The position numbers and the translations under genes are program-made. The notes beneath the pieces were generated by a model that saw only the letters and a list, made by a program, of their open reading frames with translations, was not told the DNA's origin and did not search any database. Of a stretch of DNA of 11,200 bases, positions 1-6,970 are shown one piece after another. The stretch's first letter is position 1, and every line of letters starts with the position of its first letter. Source of the DNA: Modestobacter sp. (GTDB lineage Bacteria; Actinomycetota; Actinomycetes; Mycobacteriales; Geodermatophilaceae); the NCBI GenBank assembly GCA_025966175.1, contig JAOPVN010000301.1:1-11200 (forward strand), in the 5' to 3' direction.

Positions 1-954
1 CGGCCCGACCAGTCGCTGCGCCGGCCGCTGTCGGCCGCGCTGCACATGGCGCTGCGCGAGCTGCGTCACCCCGACCAGGAGTCCACCGACGCCGTCCTCG
101 GAGTGCTCAAGGCATTCGCCCAGCGCCAGTCGGTGGACGCCAAGGTGCGCGACCGCTGGCAGCCCGGCATCGACGTGCCGGCCAGCAGCGGGCGGGCCGA
201 CTCCGGGGACATGGAGATCGACCTGGTCGAGCTGCTCAGCGACGTGGCCGGGATCGCCGCCGACGTCGGCAAGGGCGTCGCGCTGTTCATCGACGAGATG
301 CAGGACGTGCAGGCCGACGACGTCTCCGCCATCTGCGCCGCCTGCCACGAGCTGTCCCAGCAGGGCGCGCCGCTGATCGTCGTCGGCGCCGGCCTGCCGC
401 ACCTGCCCGCGGTGCTCAGCGCCTCCAAGAGCTACTCCGAGCGGCTCTTCCGCTACCTGCGCATCGACCGGCTGGACCGGGCCGCCGCCGACCGCGCGCT
501 GCTGGCCCCGGCCGAGCGGGAGGACGTCGAGTTCGACACGGCAGCCCTCGACGCCCTCTACGACGCCGCTGACGGCTATCCGTACTTCGTCCAGGCCTAC
601 GGCAAGGTCACCTGGGACGTCGCCGCCTCCTCCCCCATCACCGCCGCCGACGTGGCGATGGCCGCCCCGGCCGCCGAGGCCGAGCTCGCCGTCGGCTTCT
701 TCGGTTCCCGCTACGACCGCGCCACCCCCGCCGAGCGGGAGTACATGCACGCGATGGCCGAGCTGGGCGGGCCGACCGGCGCGGCCGTCGGCACCTCCGA
801 CGTCGCGGTCTCCCTCGGCCGCAAGCCGGCGTCCCTCTCCCCCGCGCGCGACTCGCTGATCAAGAAGGGCCTGGTCTACTCCGCCGAGCGGGGACAGATC
901 GCCTTCACCGTGCCGCACTTCGGCCGGTACCTGCTCAGCCACGCGACCGACTGA
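1..954 (+). CDS. AAA-type ATPase with C-terminal winged-helix-like region (5' end outside window)
   Basis: The frame is open from base 1, so the ATG at 46 is internal and the real start lies upstream. The visible 317 codons hold a Walker B-like strand (GVALFIDEMQDV, bases about 274-309), with the acidic DE pair expected to coordinate Mg-ATP. A sensor-like strand (LIVVGAG) follows. The Walker A loop must be in the missing N-terminal part. The last 80 or so residues (MAELGG to LLSHATD) look like a winged helix: a helix, a Ser/Ala-rich recognition-like helix (RKPASLSPARDSLIKKGLV) and a hydrophobic wing. This layout is that of the Orc1/Cdc6-like or COG1672-type ATPases, often annotated only as 'ATP-binding protein'. 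Its cellular role is unknown. The TGA stop shares its A with the ATG of the next gene, which suggests translational coupling. Confidence 0.8.
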   Translation, partial: RPDQSLRRPLSAALHMALRELRHPDQESTDAVLGVLKAFAQRQSVDAKVRDRWQPGIDVPASSGRADSGDMEIDLVELLSDVAGIAADVGKGVALFIDEMQDVQADDVSAICAACHELSQQGAPLIVVGAGLPHLPAVLSASKSYSERLFRYLRIDRLDRAAADRALLAPAEREDVEFDTAALDALYDAADGYPYFVQAYGKVTWDVAASSPITAADVAMAAPAAEAELAVGFFGSRYDRATPAEREYMHAMAELGGPTGAAVGTSDVAVSLGRKPASLSPARDSLIKKGLVYSAERGQIAFTVPHFGRYLLSHATD

Positions 955-1703
955 TGCCCACCTGGCTGGAGGCCGGCCTGTGGGGCCTGCTCGGCGGCGG
1001 CGCCCTGGTCATCGGCGCGCTGATCGCCTGGTTCCTGCGGGTGCCCGACGCCGTCGTGGCCAGTGTGATGGCGTTCGGGTCGGGCGTGCTGATCTCCGCG
1101 GTCGCCTTCGACCTGATGGCGGAGGCAGCAAGGATCGGCGGTCTGGCCGCCACTGCGCTCGGGTTCCTCGGCGGCGCGCTCGCCTACCTGGCCGCCAACG
1201 CGCTGCTGGCCCGCCGCGGCGCGCGGCACCGCAAGCGCTCCGGTGACCAGCAGCCCTCGGAGTCCGAGCAGGAAGGCAGCGGGGCGGCGATCGCGGTCGG
1301 CGCACTGCTGGACGGCGTGCCGGAGTCCGTCGTCCTCGGGGTCGGGCTGCTCGGTGGCGGCGTGGTCAGCCTGCCGGTGCTGGCCGCCGTCTTCATCTCC
1401 AACGTCCCCGAGGGGCTGTCCAGCGCCGCCGGGATGAAGCGCAGCGGCCGTTCGGCCCGCTACATATTCGGTGTGTGGACGACGATCGCCGTGCTCAGCG
1501 GCCTGTCCGCACTCCTCGGGTACGTGGTGCTGGGCAGCGCGCCGCCGGAGGTCATCGCGGTCATCACCGCCGTGGCCGCCGGCGCGATCCTGACCATGAT
1601 CGCGGACACGATGATCCCCGAGGCGTTCGAGAAGACCCACACCTGGACCGGGCTCATCACCACGGTCGGCTTCCTGGTCGCCTTCGCCGTCGACCGAGCC
1701 TGA
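954..1703 (+). CDS. ZIP-family metal transporter homologue
   Basis: This 249-aa hydrophobic protein has about seven or eight membrane segments: roughly residues 7-28, 33-55, 62-86, 111-133, 137-156, 168-190, 196-215 and 228-246. A polar loop rich in Arg, Ser and Glu (about 87-109) sits where ZIP proteins carry their variable cytosolic loop. Two ZIP-like signatures are visible: DGVPES in the fourth segment (D120, P123, E124) and SNVPEG in the fifth (N150, P152, E153). In classical ZIP proteins the first residue of each motif is a metal-binding histidine, here replaced by Asp and Asn. The protein is therefore probably a divalent-cation permease of the inner membrane, but the metal is uncertain. 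The ATG overlaps the upstream stop (TGATG) and has no clear Shine-Dalgarno, so translation probably depends on the ATPase gene. Confidence 0.78.
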   Translation: MPTWLEAGLWGLLGGGALVIGALIAWFLRVPDAVVASVMAFGSGVLISAVAFDLMAEAARIGGLAATALGFLGGALAYLAANALLARRGARHRKRSGDQQPSESEQEGSGAAIAVGALLDGVPESVVLGVGLLGGGVVSLPVLAAVFISNVPEGLSSAAGMKRSGRSARYIFGVWTTIAVLSGLSALLGYVVLGSAPPEVIAVITAVAAGAILTMIADTMIPEAFEKTHTWTGLITTVGFLVAFAVDRA

Positions 1704-1752
1704 GCCGAGGCCCGGCAGCGGGCGTCCGGTGTCGGTGTTCCACGTGCAACCT

Positions 1753-1765
1753 CCCGGCGGCCGGG
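1753..1765 (+). other. small GC hairpin before the hydrolase start
   Basis: CCCGG, a 3-base loop and CCGGG form a 5-bp stem in the 75-base gap between the transporter and the hydrolase, just upstream of the hydrolase ribosome-binding tract. It is too short to call a terminator. Short GC hairpins are expected by chance in this DNA. I see no clear promoter in the gap. Confidence 0.2.
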
Positions 1766-1778
1766 GCAGGGTGGCGGC

Positions 1779-2714
1779 GTGAGCCCCGTCGACGACGCCC
1801 GCCTGCCCGAGGAGATCCGCGTCCCGGTGGAGGGCGGTGACCTCGCGGCGCTCTACTGGGCCGCCGACGCCCCGGCCGCGCCCCTGGTGGTGCTGGTGCA
1901 CGGGATCACCGGGAACGCGATGGGCTGGGCCCCGGTGGCGGCCGCCCTGGCCGGTGGGTGCGAGGTCGTCGCCCCTGACCTGCGCGGCCGGGCGCACAGC
2001 GCCGGGCTGCCCGGCCCCTACGGGCTGTCCCGGCACGCGGCCGACGTCACGGCGGTGCTCGAGCGGTTCGGCGCCGACGCCGAGGCAGGCGCCGACGCCA
2101 CCGTGCTGGTCGGCCACTCGATGGGCGGGTTCGTGGCCGCCCTCGCCACGACCGGCACGGCTCGGGACCTGGTCCACGGGCTGGTGCTCGTCGACGGCGG
2201 ACTGCCCTTCGCCGTCCCACCGGCGGCCGACACCGATGCCATGCTCGCCGCCTTCCTGGGCTCGTCGCTGGACCGGCTGGACCGCACCTTCCCCGACCTG
2301 CCCGCGGTGCGCGCGTTCTGGCGCGCGCACCCGGCGGTGGGACCGTGGGTCGACGAGCCGGCCATCGCCGCCTTCCTCGCCCGCGACCTGGCCGGCAGCG
2401 AACCTGAGCTGCGCAGCGCGGTGGTACGCGAAGCAGTGCGGGTCGACGGCGCGGATCTGCTGCGCAACGAGGCGGTGCTGGAGGCGACCACCGACCTGCC
2501 GGTGCCGGCGACGCTGCTCTGGGCAACCCGCGGCATGCAGGGCGAGGCGCCCGGCCTCTACGACGAGGTGCGGCTGGCCGGCATGGGCCTCGAGGACGCG
2601 CACGTGACGGCGCGGGAGGTGCCCGACACCGACCACTGGTCGATCCTCTGGTCCGGCCAGGGCGTCCAGGCGATCAGCGCGGCCGTCCGGGAGGCAGCCG
2701 TTCGGGCCCGGTGA
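1779..2714 (+). CDS. alpha/beta-fold hydrolase
   Basis: This 311-aa protein has the alpha/beta-hydrolase landmarks. An oxyanion-hole HG (H41-G42, in VLVHGITG) follows strand beta3. The nucleophile elbow is GHSMGG, with S114 as the nucleophile. The likely catalytic histidine is H286 (DTDHWSIL). The acid is less clear: the loop after the usual strand reads ATRGMQGEAPGLYDE, with no Asp in the usual place, so E256 or D262 are candidates. There is no signal peptide or membrane segment, so it should be cytosolic. The family includes esterases, lactonases, epoxide and C-C bond hydrolases, and the substrate cannot be told from sequence. The start is GTG, preceded by a purine-rich GGGGCAGGGTGG tract. 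It lies 75 bases after the transporter gene and may be in the same operon. Its stop is 3 bases from the end of a convergent gene. Confidence 0.88.
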   Translation: MSPVDDARLPEEIRVPVEGGDLAALYWAADAPAAPLVVLVHGITGNAMGWAPVAAALAGGCEVVAPDLRGRAHSAGLPGPYGLSRHAADVTAVLERFGADAEAGADATVLVGHSMGGFVAALATTGTARDLVHGLVLVDGGLPFAVPPAADTDAMLAAFLGSSLDRLDRTFPDLPAVRAFWRAHPAVGPWVDEPAIAAFLARDLAGSEPELRSAVVREAVRVDGADLLRNEAVLEATTDLPVPATLLWATRGMQGEAPGLYDEVRLAGMGLEDAHVTAREVPDTDHWSILWSGQGVQAISAAVREAAVRAR

Positions 2715-2715
2715 G

Positions 2716-2727
2716 CCTCAGCTGAGG
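2716..2727. other. 12-bp perfect palindrome at the convergent gene junction
   Basis: CCTCAGCTGAGG is its own reverse complement. It begins one base after the hydrolase stop and includes the phosphatase stop codon on the other strand. It has no loop, so it is a poor RNA hairpin, and no other terminator is visible at this junction. It may be a chance palindrome or a double-stranded protein site. Confidence 0.3.
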
Positions 2728-4499
2728 GAAGGCCGCTCCGGCGGCAGCGAGCGGGGGCCGGCGACGGCCGGCCGGTCGGCGTCGACCGGGTGCGCCCGGA
2801 CGGCGAGGAGCGCGACGTCGTCCTCGGCCCCGTCGACCAGCAGGGCGGCCAGCAGTCCGTCGCACAGCTGCTCCAGCGGCTCCCCCGCCAGGTCGGCGAC
2901 CGCGCTGCGCAGTCGTTCACGCCCCTGGTCCAGGTCACCCGTACGACGCTCGAACAACCCGTCGGTGAACAGCAGCAGCGTGCCGTCGGCCGGGATGAGG
3001 GTGACCCCGTCGGCCCGCGCGCCCGACCAGCCGATGCCCAGCGGCGGGCCGACCGGCGCGTCCAGGTCCACGACCTTGCCGTCGGCCTGCAGCAGCATCG
3101 GCATCGGGTGCCCGGCCGAGGCCCAGCGCAGCCGCCGCAGCCCGGCGACCCGGTCGTCGTCGTCCTGCTCGATCCGGGCGACGAGGGCGGTGGCCAGCGT
3201 GGCCACGTCCAGCCCCGCGACCGCCAGGTCCACCCGGCGCATCACGTCGGCCGGCGCGTCCTGCCGGTCGTAGGCGATCGCCCGCACCAGCGTCTTGAGC
3301 TGCGCCATGACGGCGGCGGCCTCCAGGTCATGGCCCATCACATCGCCGATGACGAGCACGGTGGCCCCGTCGGGCTGGAGGAAGGCGTCGTACCAGTCCC
3401 CGCCGATGGCGACGTCCTGCGTCGCGGGGCGGTAGCGGACCGCCAGCTCGAGGTTGTCCGGCTGCACCGGGGCCGACAGCAGGCTGCGCTGCAGCCGCTC
3501 GGCCACCCGGCTCTGCGCGGTCGCCAGCCGGGCGTTGTCCAGGGCGAGGGCGGCCCGGCGGGAGGCGATGTCCGCGGTGCGCAGCTCGGCCTCGGTGAAC
3601 GGCCCGCGGTCCGGCCCGGTGACCAGGGTGAAGGCGCCGAACAGCTCACCGCGGGCGAGGAACGGGAAGGTGGCGACGGCGGCCGGCCGCAGCGGCTGAA
3701 CCGCCTCGAACGCCTCCGGGGTGGTCATCCCCGCCAGCTGCTCGGACGTCAGGTCCTGGATCACCACCGGCCGTCCCTCCCGCAGCGCGGTGGGCACCGG
3801 CGCGCTCGCGCGGTTGGTGACCGCCCGCACGTCGGCGTAGCGGTGCATCGCCCCGGCCATCGCCGGGTCCCGGTGGGCGCGGCCGACGTCCCGGCGCCGG
3901 CCGTTCTCCACCACGCTCACCAGGCACCAGTCGGCCAGCTGCGGGACGACGAGCTCGGCGAAGCGCTGCACCGCCTCGTCGGCGTCCAGCGTGGCGGTCA
4001 TCGCCTGGCTGATGTCGCCCAGCAGCATGAGGTGCCGGCCGGCCAGTTCCGCGGCGCCGGCCGCAGCCGCCGCGCGCTCCGCCTCCGCCTCCCGGGCGGC
4101 GATCGCCTCCTCCCGGGCCTGCTCCGCCTCGTGCCGGGCGGTGACGTCGTCATAGGTCACGACCAGGCCGCCGTCGGTGCGGAACGCGTCCACCTGGAAC
4201 CAGATGCCCATCGGGTCGAACCAGGCCTCGAAGCTGGCCGGCACGCCGGTCGCGGCCACCCGGCGGTAGTTCTCCTCGAACGAGCTGTCGACCGTCTCCG
4301 GGTACTTGTCCCAGATGACCTGCCCCTCCAGCGAGTCCACGGTCTCGCCCAGCAGCGCCGCCCCGGCGGGGTTCATGTAACTGAACCGCCACTGCTCGTC
4401 CAGGACGAACAACGGCCGCGCCATGCCCTGGACGGCGAGTACCAGGACGTCGGCAGCCCCGGCTCCGCCGTCCCTGGTCATGCGACCACTCTGCCCCAT
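2718..4499 (-). CDS. PAS-GAF-PP2C (SpoIIE/RsbU-type) serine phosphatase
   Basis: The 593-aa product has three regions. An N-terminal PAS domain (about 18-127, ending VTYDDVTARHEAE) is followed by an Ala/Glu-rich coiled-coil linker (about 128-160). A GAF domain (about 165-315) precedes a C-terminal PP2C/SpoIIE phosphatase (about 335-575). Metal-binding acidic residues of the PP2C fold are all present: D368 and D371 in GGDWYD, D386 in GDVMGHD, D513 in FTDG, and D560-D561 in EDDVALL. Such proteins usually dephosphorylate anti-sigma-factor antagonists in response to a signal sensed by PAS/GAF. No antagonist or anti-sigma gene is nearby, so the target is unknown. No membrane segment is seen. The ATG at 4499 is chosen because GGGGAGG lies 10 bases upstream; a second Met at residue 7 is possible. 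The gene lies 79 bases downstream of dctA on the same strand. Confidence 0.93.
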   Translation of the reverse strand: MGQSGRMTRDGGAGAADVLVLAVQGMARPLFVLDEQWRFSYMNPAGAALLGETVDSLEGQVIWDKYPETVDSSFEENYRRVAATGVPASFEAWFDPMGIWFQVDAFRTDGGLVVTYDDVTARHEAEQAREEAIAAREAEAERAAAAAGAAELAGRHLMLLGDISQAMTATLDADEAVQRFAELVVPQLADWCLVSVVENGRRRDVGRAHRDPAMAGAMHRYADVRAVTNRASAPVPTALREGRPVVIQDLTSEQLAGMTTPEAFEAVQPLRPAAVATFPFLARGELFGAFTLVTGPDRGPFTEAELRTADIASRRAALALDNARLATAQSRVAERLQRSLLSAPVQPDNLELAVRYRPATQDVAIGGDWYDAFLQPDGATVLVIGDVMGHDLEAAAVMAQLKTLVRAIAYDRQDAPADVMRRVDLAVAGLDVATLATALVARIEQDDDDRVAGLRRLRWASAGHPMPMLLQADGKVVDLDAPVGPPLGIGWSGARADGVTLIPADGTLLLFTDGLFERRTGDLDQGRERLRSAVADLAGEPLEQLCDGLLAALLVDGAEDDVALLAVRAHPVDADRPAVAGPRSLPPERPSLS

Positions 4500-4509
4500 G
4501 GACGTCCCG

Positions 4510-4516
4510 CCTCCCC
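4510..4516 (-). promoter_or_regulatory. Shine-Dalgarno of the PAS-GAF-PP2C gene
   Basis: GGGGAGG on the minus strand, 10 bases before the ATG at 4499. It favours this start over the in-frame Met six codons later, whose upstream sequence is weaker. Confidence 0.6.
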
Positions 4517-4521
4517 AGACC

Positions 4522-4542
4522 GCCGCCGCCGATCGGCGCGGC
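4522..4542 (-). terminator. possible weak hairpin between dctA and the phosphatase gene
   Basis: GCCGCGCC, a GATC loop and GGCG-(bulge)-CGGC give about 8 bp with one bulge on the minus-strand RNA, downstream of the dctA TAG. There is no U-tract, and the phosphatase ribosome-binding site follows closely. It could attenuate readthrough or be a chance GC structure. The two genes may still be co-transcribed. Confidence 0.25.
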
Positions 4543-4578
4543 AGCTCCCTCCCGGGGATGACGCCGCCGCCCTGGGGG

Positions 4579-5961
4579 CTACCGCAGCCCCGCTTCGGAC
4601 GGTGCTGCCTCTCCCCCGTGACCGGCGTCGATCATGGTGGCCTCGTCGAACGGGCGTTCCCCGCTCAGCACCGCGTCCAGCTGCTCGCGGTCCAGCTCCT
4701 TGGTCCAGTTGGCGATCAGCACGGTGGCGATCGCGTTGCCGGCGAAGTTGGTCACCGCCCGGGCCTCGGACATGAAGCGGTCGATGCCGACGATGAGGCC
4801 CACCCCGTCGAGCAGCTCGGGCCGGTGCGAGGAGAGCCCGCCGGCGAGCGTGGCCAGGCCGGCCCCGGTCACACCGGCGGCGCCCTTCGAGGCGATGATC
4901 ATGAAGACGAGCAGGCCGATCTGCTCCCCCAGCGACAGTGGGTCCCCGAGCGCCTCGGCGATGAACAGGGACGCCATCGTCAGGTAGATCGCCGTCCCGT
5001 CCAGGTTGAACGAGTACCCGGTGGGCACCACGATCCCGGCCACCGGTTGGGAGACGCCGACGTGCTCCATCTTGGCGATCAGCCGGGGCAGCGCGGTCTC
5101 GGAGGACGACGTCGAGACGATCAGCAGGAACTCCCGGCCCAGGTACCGGAGCAGCTTGATGACGCTCACCCGGGCGCCCAGCCAGAGGATGGTCCCCAGC
5201 ACGCCCACCACGAAGACCAGACAGGTCGCGTAGAAGCCCAGCATCAGCACCGCGAGGCTCGTCAGCGCGTCGACACCGGTGGCCCCGACGACGGCCGCGA
5301 TGGCCCCGAACGCACCGATCGGCGCGACCCACATGACCATCGCCAGCACCCGGAAGACCAGCCGCTGGAAGTGGCCGATCCCCCGCAGGATCGGCTGGCC
5401 GCCGGCGCCCATCGACTGGATCGCGAAGCCGACCAGCAGCGCGACGAGCAGCGCCTGCAGCACCGACCCGTCGGTCAGCGCGGAGACCAGCGTGGTCGGG
5501 ATCAGGCCGAGGATGAAGCCGGTGGTGCCGCCCTCGCCCTCGCCCGCCGTGGCGAGCTCCTGGCCCCGGCTGCGCAGCTCGTCGGAGAGCTGCAACCCGT
5601 CGCCCGGGTGCAGCACGTTGCCGATCACCAGCCCGATGGCCAGCGCCACCGTGGACATCAGGATGAAGTAGCCCAGCGCCAGACCGCCCACCTTTCCGAC
5701 CTGGGCGGCCTGCCGGATGGAGCCGATGCCCAGCACGATCGTGCAGAAGATGACCGGAGCGATGAGCATCTTGATCAACCCGACGAAGGCATCACCGAGC
5801 CACTTGAGCCCGACGGCGAAATCCGGGAACACCAGGCCCACGACGATGCCCAGGGCGACGGCAGCGATGACCGACAGGTAGAGCCAGTGCGTCCGGTCCC
5901 GGCGGGGCCGCGGCGTACCGCCGTCCGGCCGGTCGTCACTGCGCGTGCTGCCTGTTGCCAT
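4579..5961 (-). CDS. dctA: C4-dicarboxylate:cation symporter (DctA type)
   Basis: The 460-aa protein is a member of the dicarboxylate/amino acid:cation symporter family, close to the usual DctA length. After a charged N-terminus (about 1-24), hydrophobic segments run through the protein. The diagnostic C-terminal core is intact. It has the serine-rich re-entrant loop STSSSETALP (283-292) and PTGYSFNLDGT in segment 7 (313-323). The second re-entrant loop is SKGAAGVTG (358-366), and segment 8 is DRFMSEARAVTNFAGN (394-409). The DRFMSEAR and PTGYSFNLDGT forms are typical of DctA, not of glutamate carriers. The protein would take up succinate, fumarate or malate across the inner membrane with protons or sodium. 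The start at 5961 is supported by GGGAG about 8 bases upstream. A strong terminator lies upstream, so the gene needs its own promoter in the 5962-6051 interval. Confidence 0.92.
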   Translation of the reverse strand: MATGSTRSDDRPDGGTPRPRRDRTHWLYLSVIAAVALGIVVGLVFPDFAVGLKWLGDAFVGLIKMLIAPVIFCTIVLGIGSIRQAAQVGKVGGLALGYFILMSTVALAIGLVIGNVLHPGDGLQLSDELRSRGQELATAGEGEGGTTGFILGLIPTTLVSALTDGSVLQALLVALLVGFAIQSMGAGGQPILRGIGHFQRLVFRVLAMVMWVAPIGAFGAIAAVVGATGVDALTSLAVLMLGFYATCLVFVVGVLGTILWLGARVSVIKLLRYLGREFLLIVSTSSSETALPRLIAKMEHVGVSQPVAGIVVPTGYSFNLDGTAIYLTMASLFIAEALGDPLSLGEQIGLLVFMIIASKGAAGVTGAGLATLAGGLSSHRPELLDGVGLIVGIDRFMSEARAVTNFAGNAIATVLIANWTKELDREQLDAVLSGERPFDEATMIDAGHGGEAAPSEAGLR

Positions 5962-5994
5962 GGATGCTGCTCCCTACGTCGGGTCTGGACGGTG

Positions 5995-6048
5995 CCGGAC
6001 GAATGATCGCGCGGCGGCCTGCACCCGGCGAACGCGGGGCCCGACGAA
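5995..6048 (-). repeat. three short imperfect direct repeats upstream of dctA
   Basis: On the minus strand, TTCGTCGGG (6048-6040), TTCGCCGGG (6032-6024) and TTCGTCCGG (6003-5995) occur in the 90 bases between the chemotaxis terminator and the dctA start. Starts are 16 and 29 bases apart. They lie where a regulator of dctA could bind, but 9-mers of this composition also recur by chance. I could not place convincing -35/-10 boxes. Confidence 0.25.
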
Positions 6049-6051
6049 CGA

Positions 6052-6097
6052 GATCGGGAGAGTGGGACCGCCGAATTGCGGTCCCACTCCCCCGATC
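6052..6097 (-). terminator. strong hairpin ending the chemotaxis operon
   Basis: The arms 6052-6071 and 6078-6097 form a 20-bp stem around a 6-base loop. In plus-strand RNA one position is an A-C mismatch. In minus-strand RNA the same position becomes a G-U wobble, so all 20 pairs can form. That strand asymmetry fits a terminator for the minus-strand genes ending at 6135. There is no strong U-tract, which is common for actinobacterial terminators. Confidence 0.8.
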
Positions 6098-6134
6098 CCG
6101 GGTGGAGCTGTGCAGTTCTACCGAGCGGTGGTGC

Positions 6135-6611
6135 TCAGTGCGCCATCACGATCGACAGGTGGCCCGAGCCGTAGCCGGCCACGTCGACCTTCAGGTCGAT
6201 CCGGTTGAACGCCGCGGCCAGGCCGGCGATGTCCCCCGGGATCGACTCCCCGGGCGCGTGCAGCGTGTGCAGCTTCGAGTGGGTGATGCCCTCGCCGTTG
6301 AACATCGACGAGGCGATGTTCACCACCTCGTAGACGGCCTCGAGGTGGCCCGCGGAGAGCTCGCCCTCGTCGATCGCGTCCTCCAGCCCGCCCTTGGGCA
6401 GCAGCGCGAGCGCACCGGCCAACCAGGCGGCCAGGGAGATGTCGAGCAGGCAGAGGGCGGTGGTCGCCATCGTCGGGTCGACGTAGACGGCCACGGCCGG
6501 CTTGTCGTTCAGCGACACCGGGTCACCGGGCGAGACGGTGACGTCCTTGCCGAACAGGCTCTCGAGCAGGTCGCGGACGTTCTTGGGGTTGGGCAGCAGG
6601 GCGGGGGTCAT
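6135..6611 (-). CDS. divergent CheX/CheC-like protein, last gene of the chemotaxis operon
   Basis: The 158-aa soluble protein lacks any membrane segment. A central helix reads LEAVYEVVNIASSMFN, with E95 and N98 in the E-x2-N spacing of CheC/CheX phosphatase helices. An alternating strand/helix pattern before it (VAVYVDPTMATTALCLL then a long helix to 71) and strand pairs after it (IDLKVDVAGYG, HLSIVMA) fit the CheX-like fold. Family membership is inferred from this helix and from context; it is too divergent to be sure, and it could be a non-catalytic relative. The start is the ATG at 6611, which overlaps the preceding regulator's stop as ATGA; a longer in-frame opening to 6779 lies inside that regulator gene and is rejected. 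It is the last gene before the 6052-6097 hairpin, so it probably acts with the regulator it is coupled to. Confidence 0.72.
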   Translation of the reverse strand: MTPALLPNPKNVRDLLESLFGKDVTVSPGDPVSLNDKPAVAVYVDPTMATTALCLLDISLAAWLAGALALLPKGGLEDAIDEGELSAGHLEAVYEVVNIASSMFNGEGITHSKLHTLHAPGESIPGDIAGLAAAFNRIDLKVDVAGYGSGHLSIVMAH

Positions 6612-6970
6612 GCGATGACCCCGTCCAGAGCGTCCTTGAAGGTGTCCTCGTTGAACGGCTTGGCGATGAGGAAGATGGCGCCGGCGTTGGCCGCCTTCTC
6701 CCGCATCTCCGGGGAGCCCTCGGAGGTCACGAAACCGAAGGGCACCTGCGAGCCGGCGGCACGCAGCGCCTCGAGGCACTCGATGCCGGTCATCTCGGGC
6801 ATGTTCCAGTCGGAGAGGACCAGGTCGGGCTTCTCCGCGCCGACCATCTCGAACGCCTCCCGACCGTTCTCGGCCTGGATGATGTCGTGGTCGTCGTAGC
6901 CTGCCTGGCGCAGGGTGCGGATCACGATCTGCCGCATGACACGGCTGTCGTCGGTAACCAGGATCTTCAC
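6608..6970 (-). CDS. cheY: CheY-like single-domain response regulator (second copy)
   Basis: The 120-aa protein is one receiver domain with no output domain. The acidic pocket is D7-D8, the phospho-acceptor is D54 (SDWNMPEMTG), the switch threonine is T82 (FVTSEG) and the lysine is K104 (IAKPF). The DWNMP signature is typical of CheY. It should accept phosphate from CheA and either signal to the flagellar switch or act as a phosphate sink. The start is the GTG at 6970, which overlaps the CheX stop as GTGA and has GAGG about 8 bases upstream. Longer in-frame openings to 7048 add an Arg-rich tail inside cheX and are not used. Its end overlaps the CheX-like gene (ATGA). It differs clearly from the upstream CheY-like protein, so the two are not a recent duplication. 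Confidence 0.92.
   Translation of the reverse strand: MKILVTDDSRVMRQIVIRTLRQAGYDDHDIIQAENGREAFEMVGAEKPDLVLSDWNMPEMTGIECLEALRAAGSQVPFGFVTSEGSPEMREKAANAGAIFLIAKPFNEDTFKDALDGVIA

Noticed and set aside
876..2636. Long open frame (586 codons) on the minus strand
   Set aside because: It lies antisense to the ZIP homologue and the hydrolase, both of which have clear motifs. Its composition is typical of shadow frames.
4527..4538. Perfect palindrome CGCCGATCGGCG as an operator
   Set aside because: GC-rich palindromes of this size are common here, it has no second copy, and it may simply be part of a weak hairpin.
2790..4775. Long open frame (661 codons) on the plus strand
   Set aside because: It is antisense to the PAS-GAF-PP2C gene and part of dctA, is His/Arg/Gly/Gln-rich low complexity and matches no family. 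It is a GC-rich shadow frame.
4423..6006. Plus-strand open frame of 527 codons over dctA
   Set aside because: Asp/Gln/His/Arg-rich antisense frame with no domain. The dctA reading is unmistakable.
6612..6779. N-terminal extension of the CheX-like protein
   Set aside because: It would run within the CheY-like coding region and is Arg/Gly-rich. The ATG at 6611 fits the ATGA overlap pattern of the operon.
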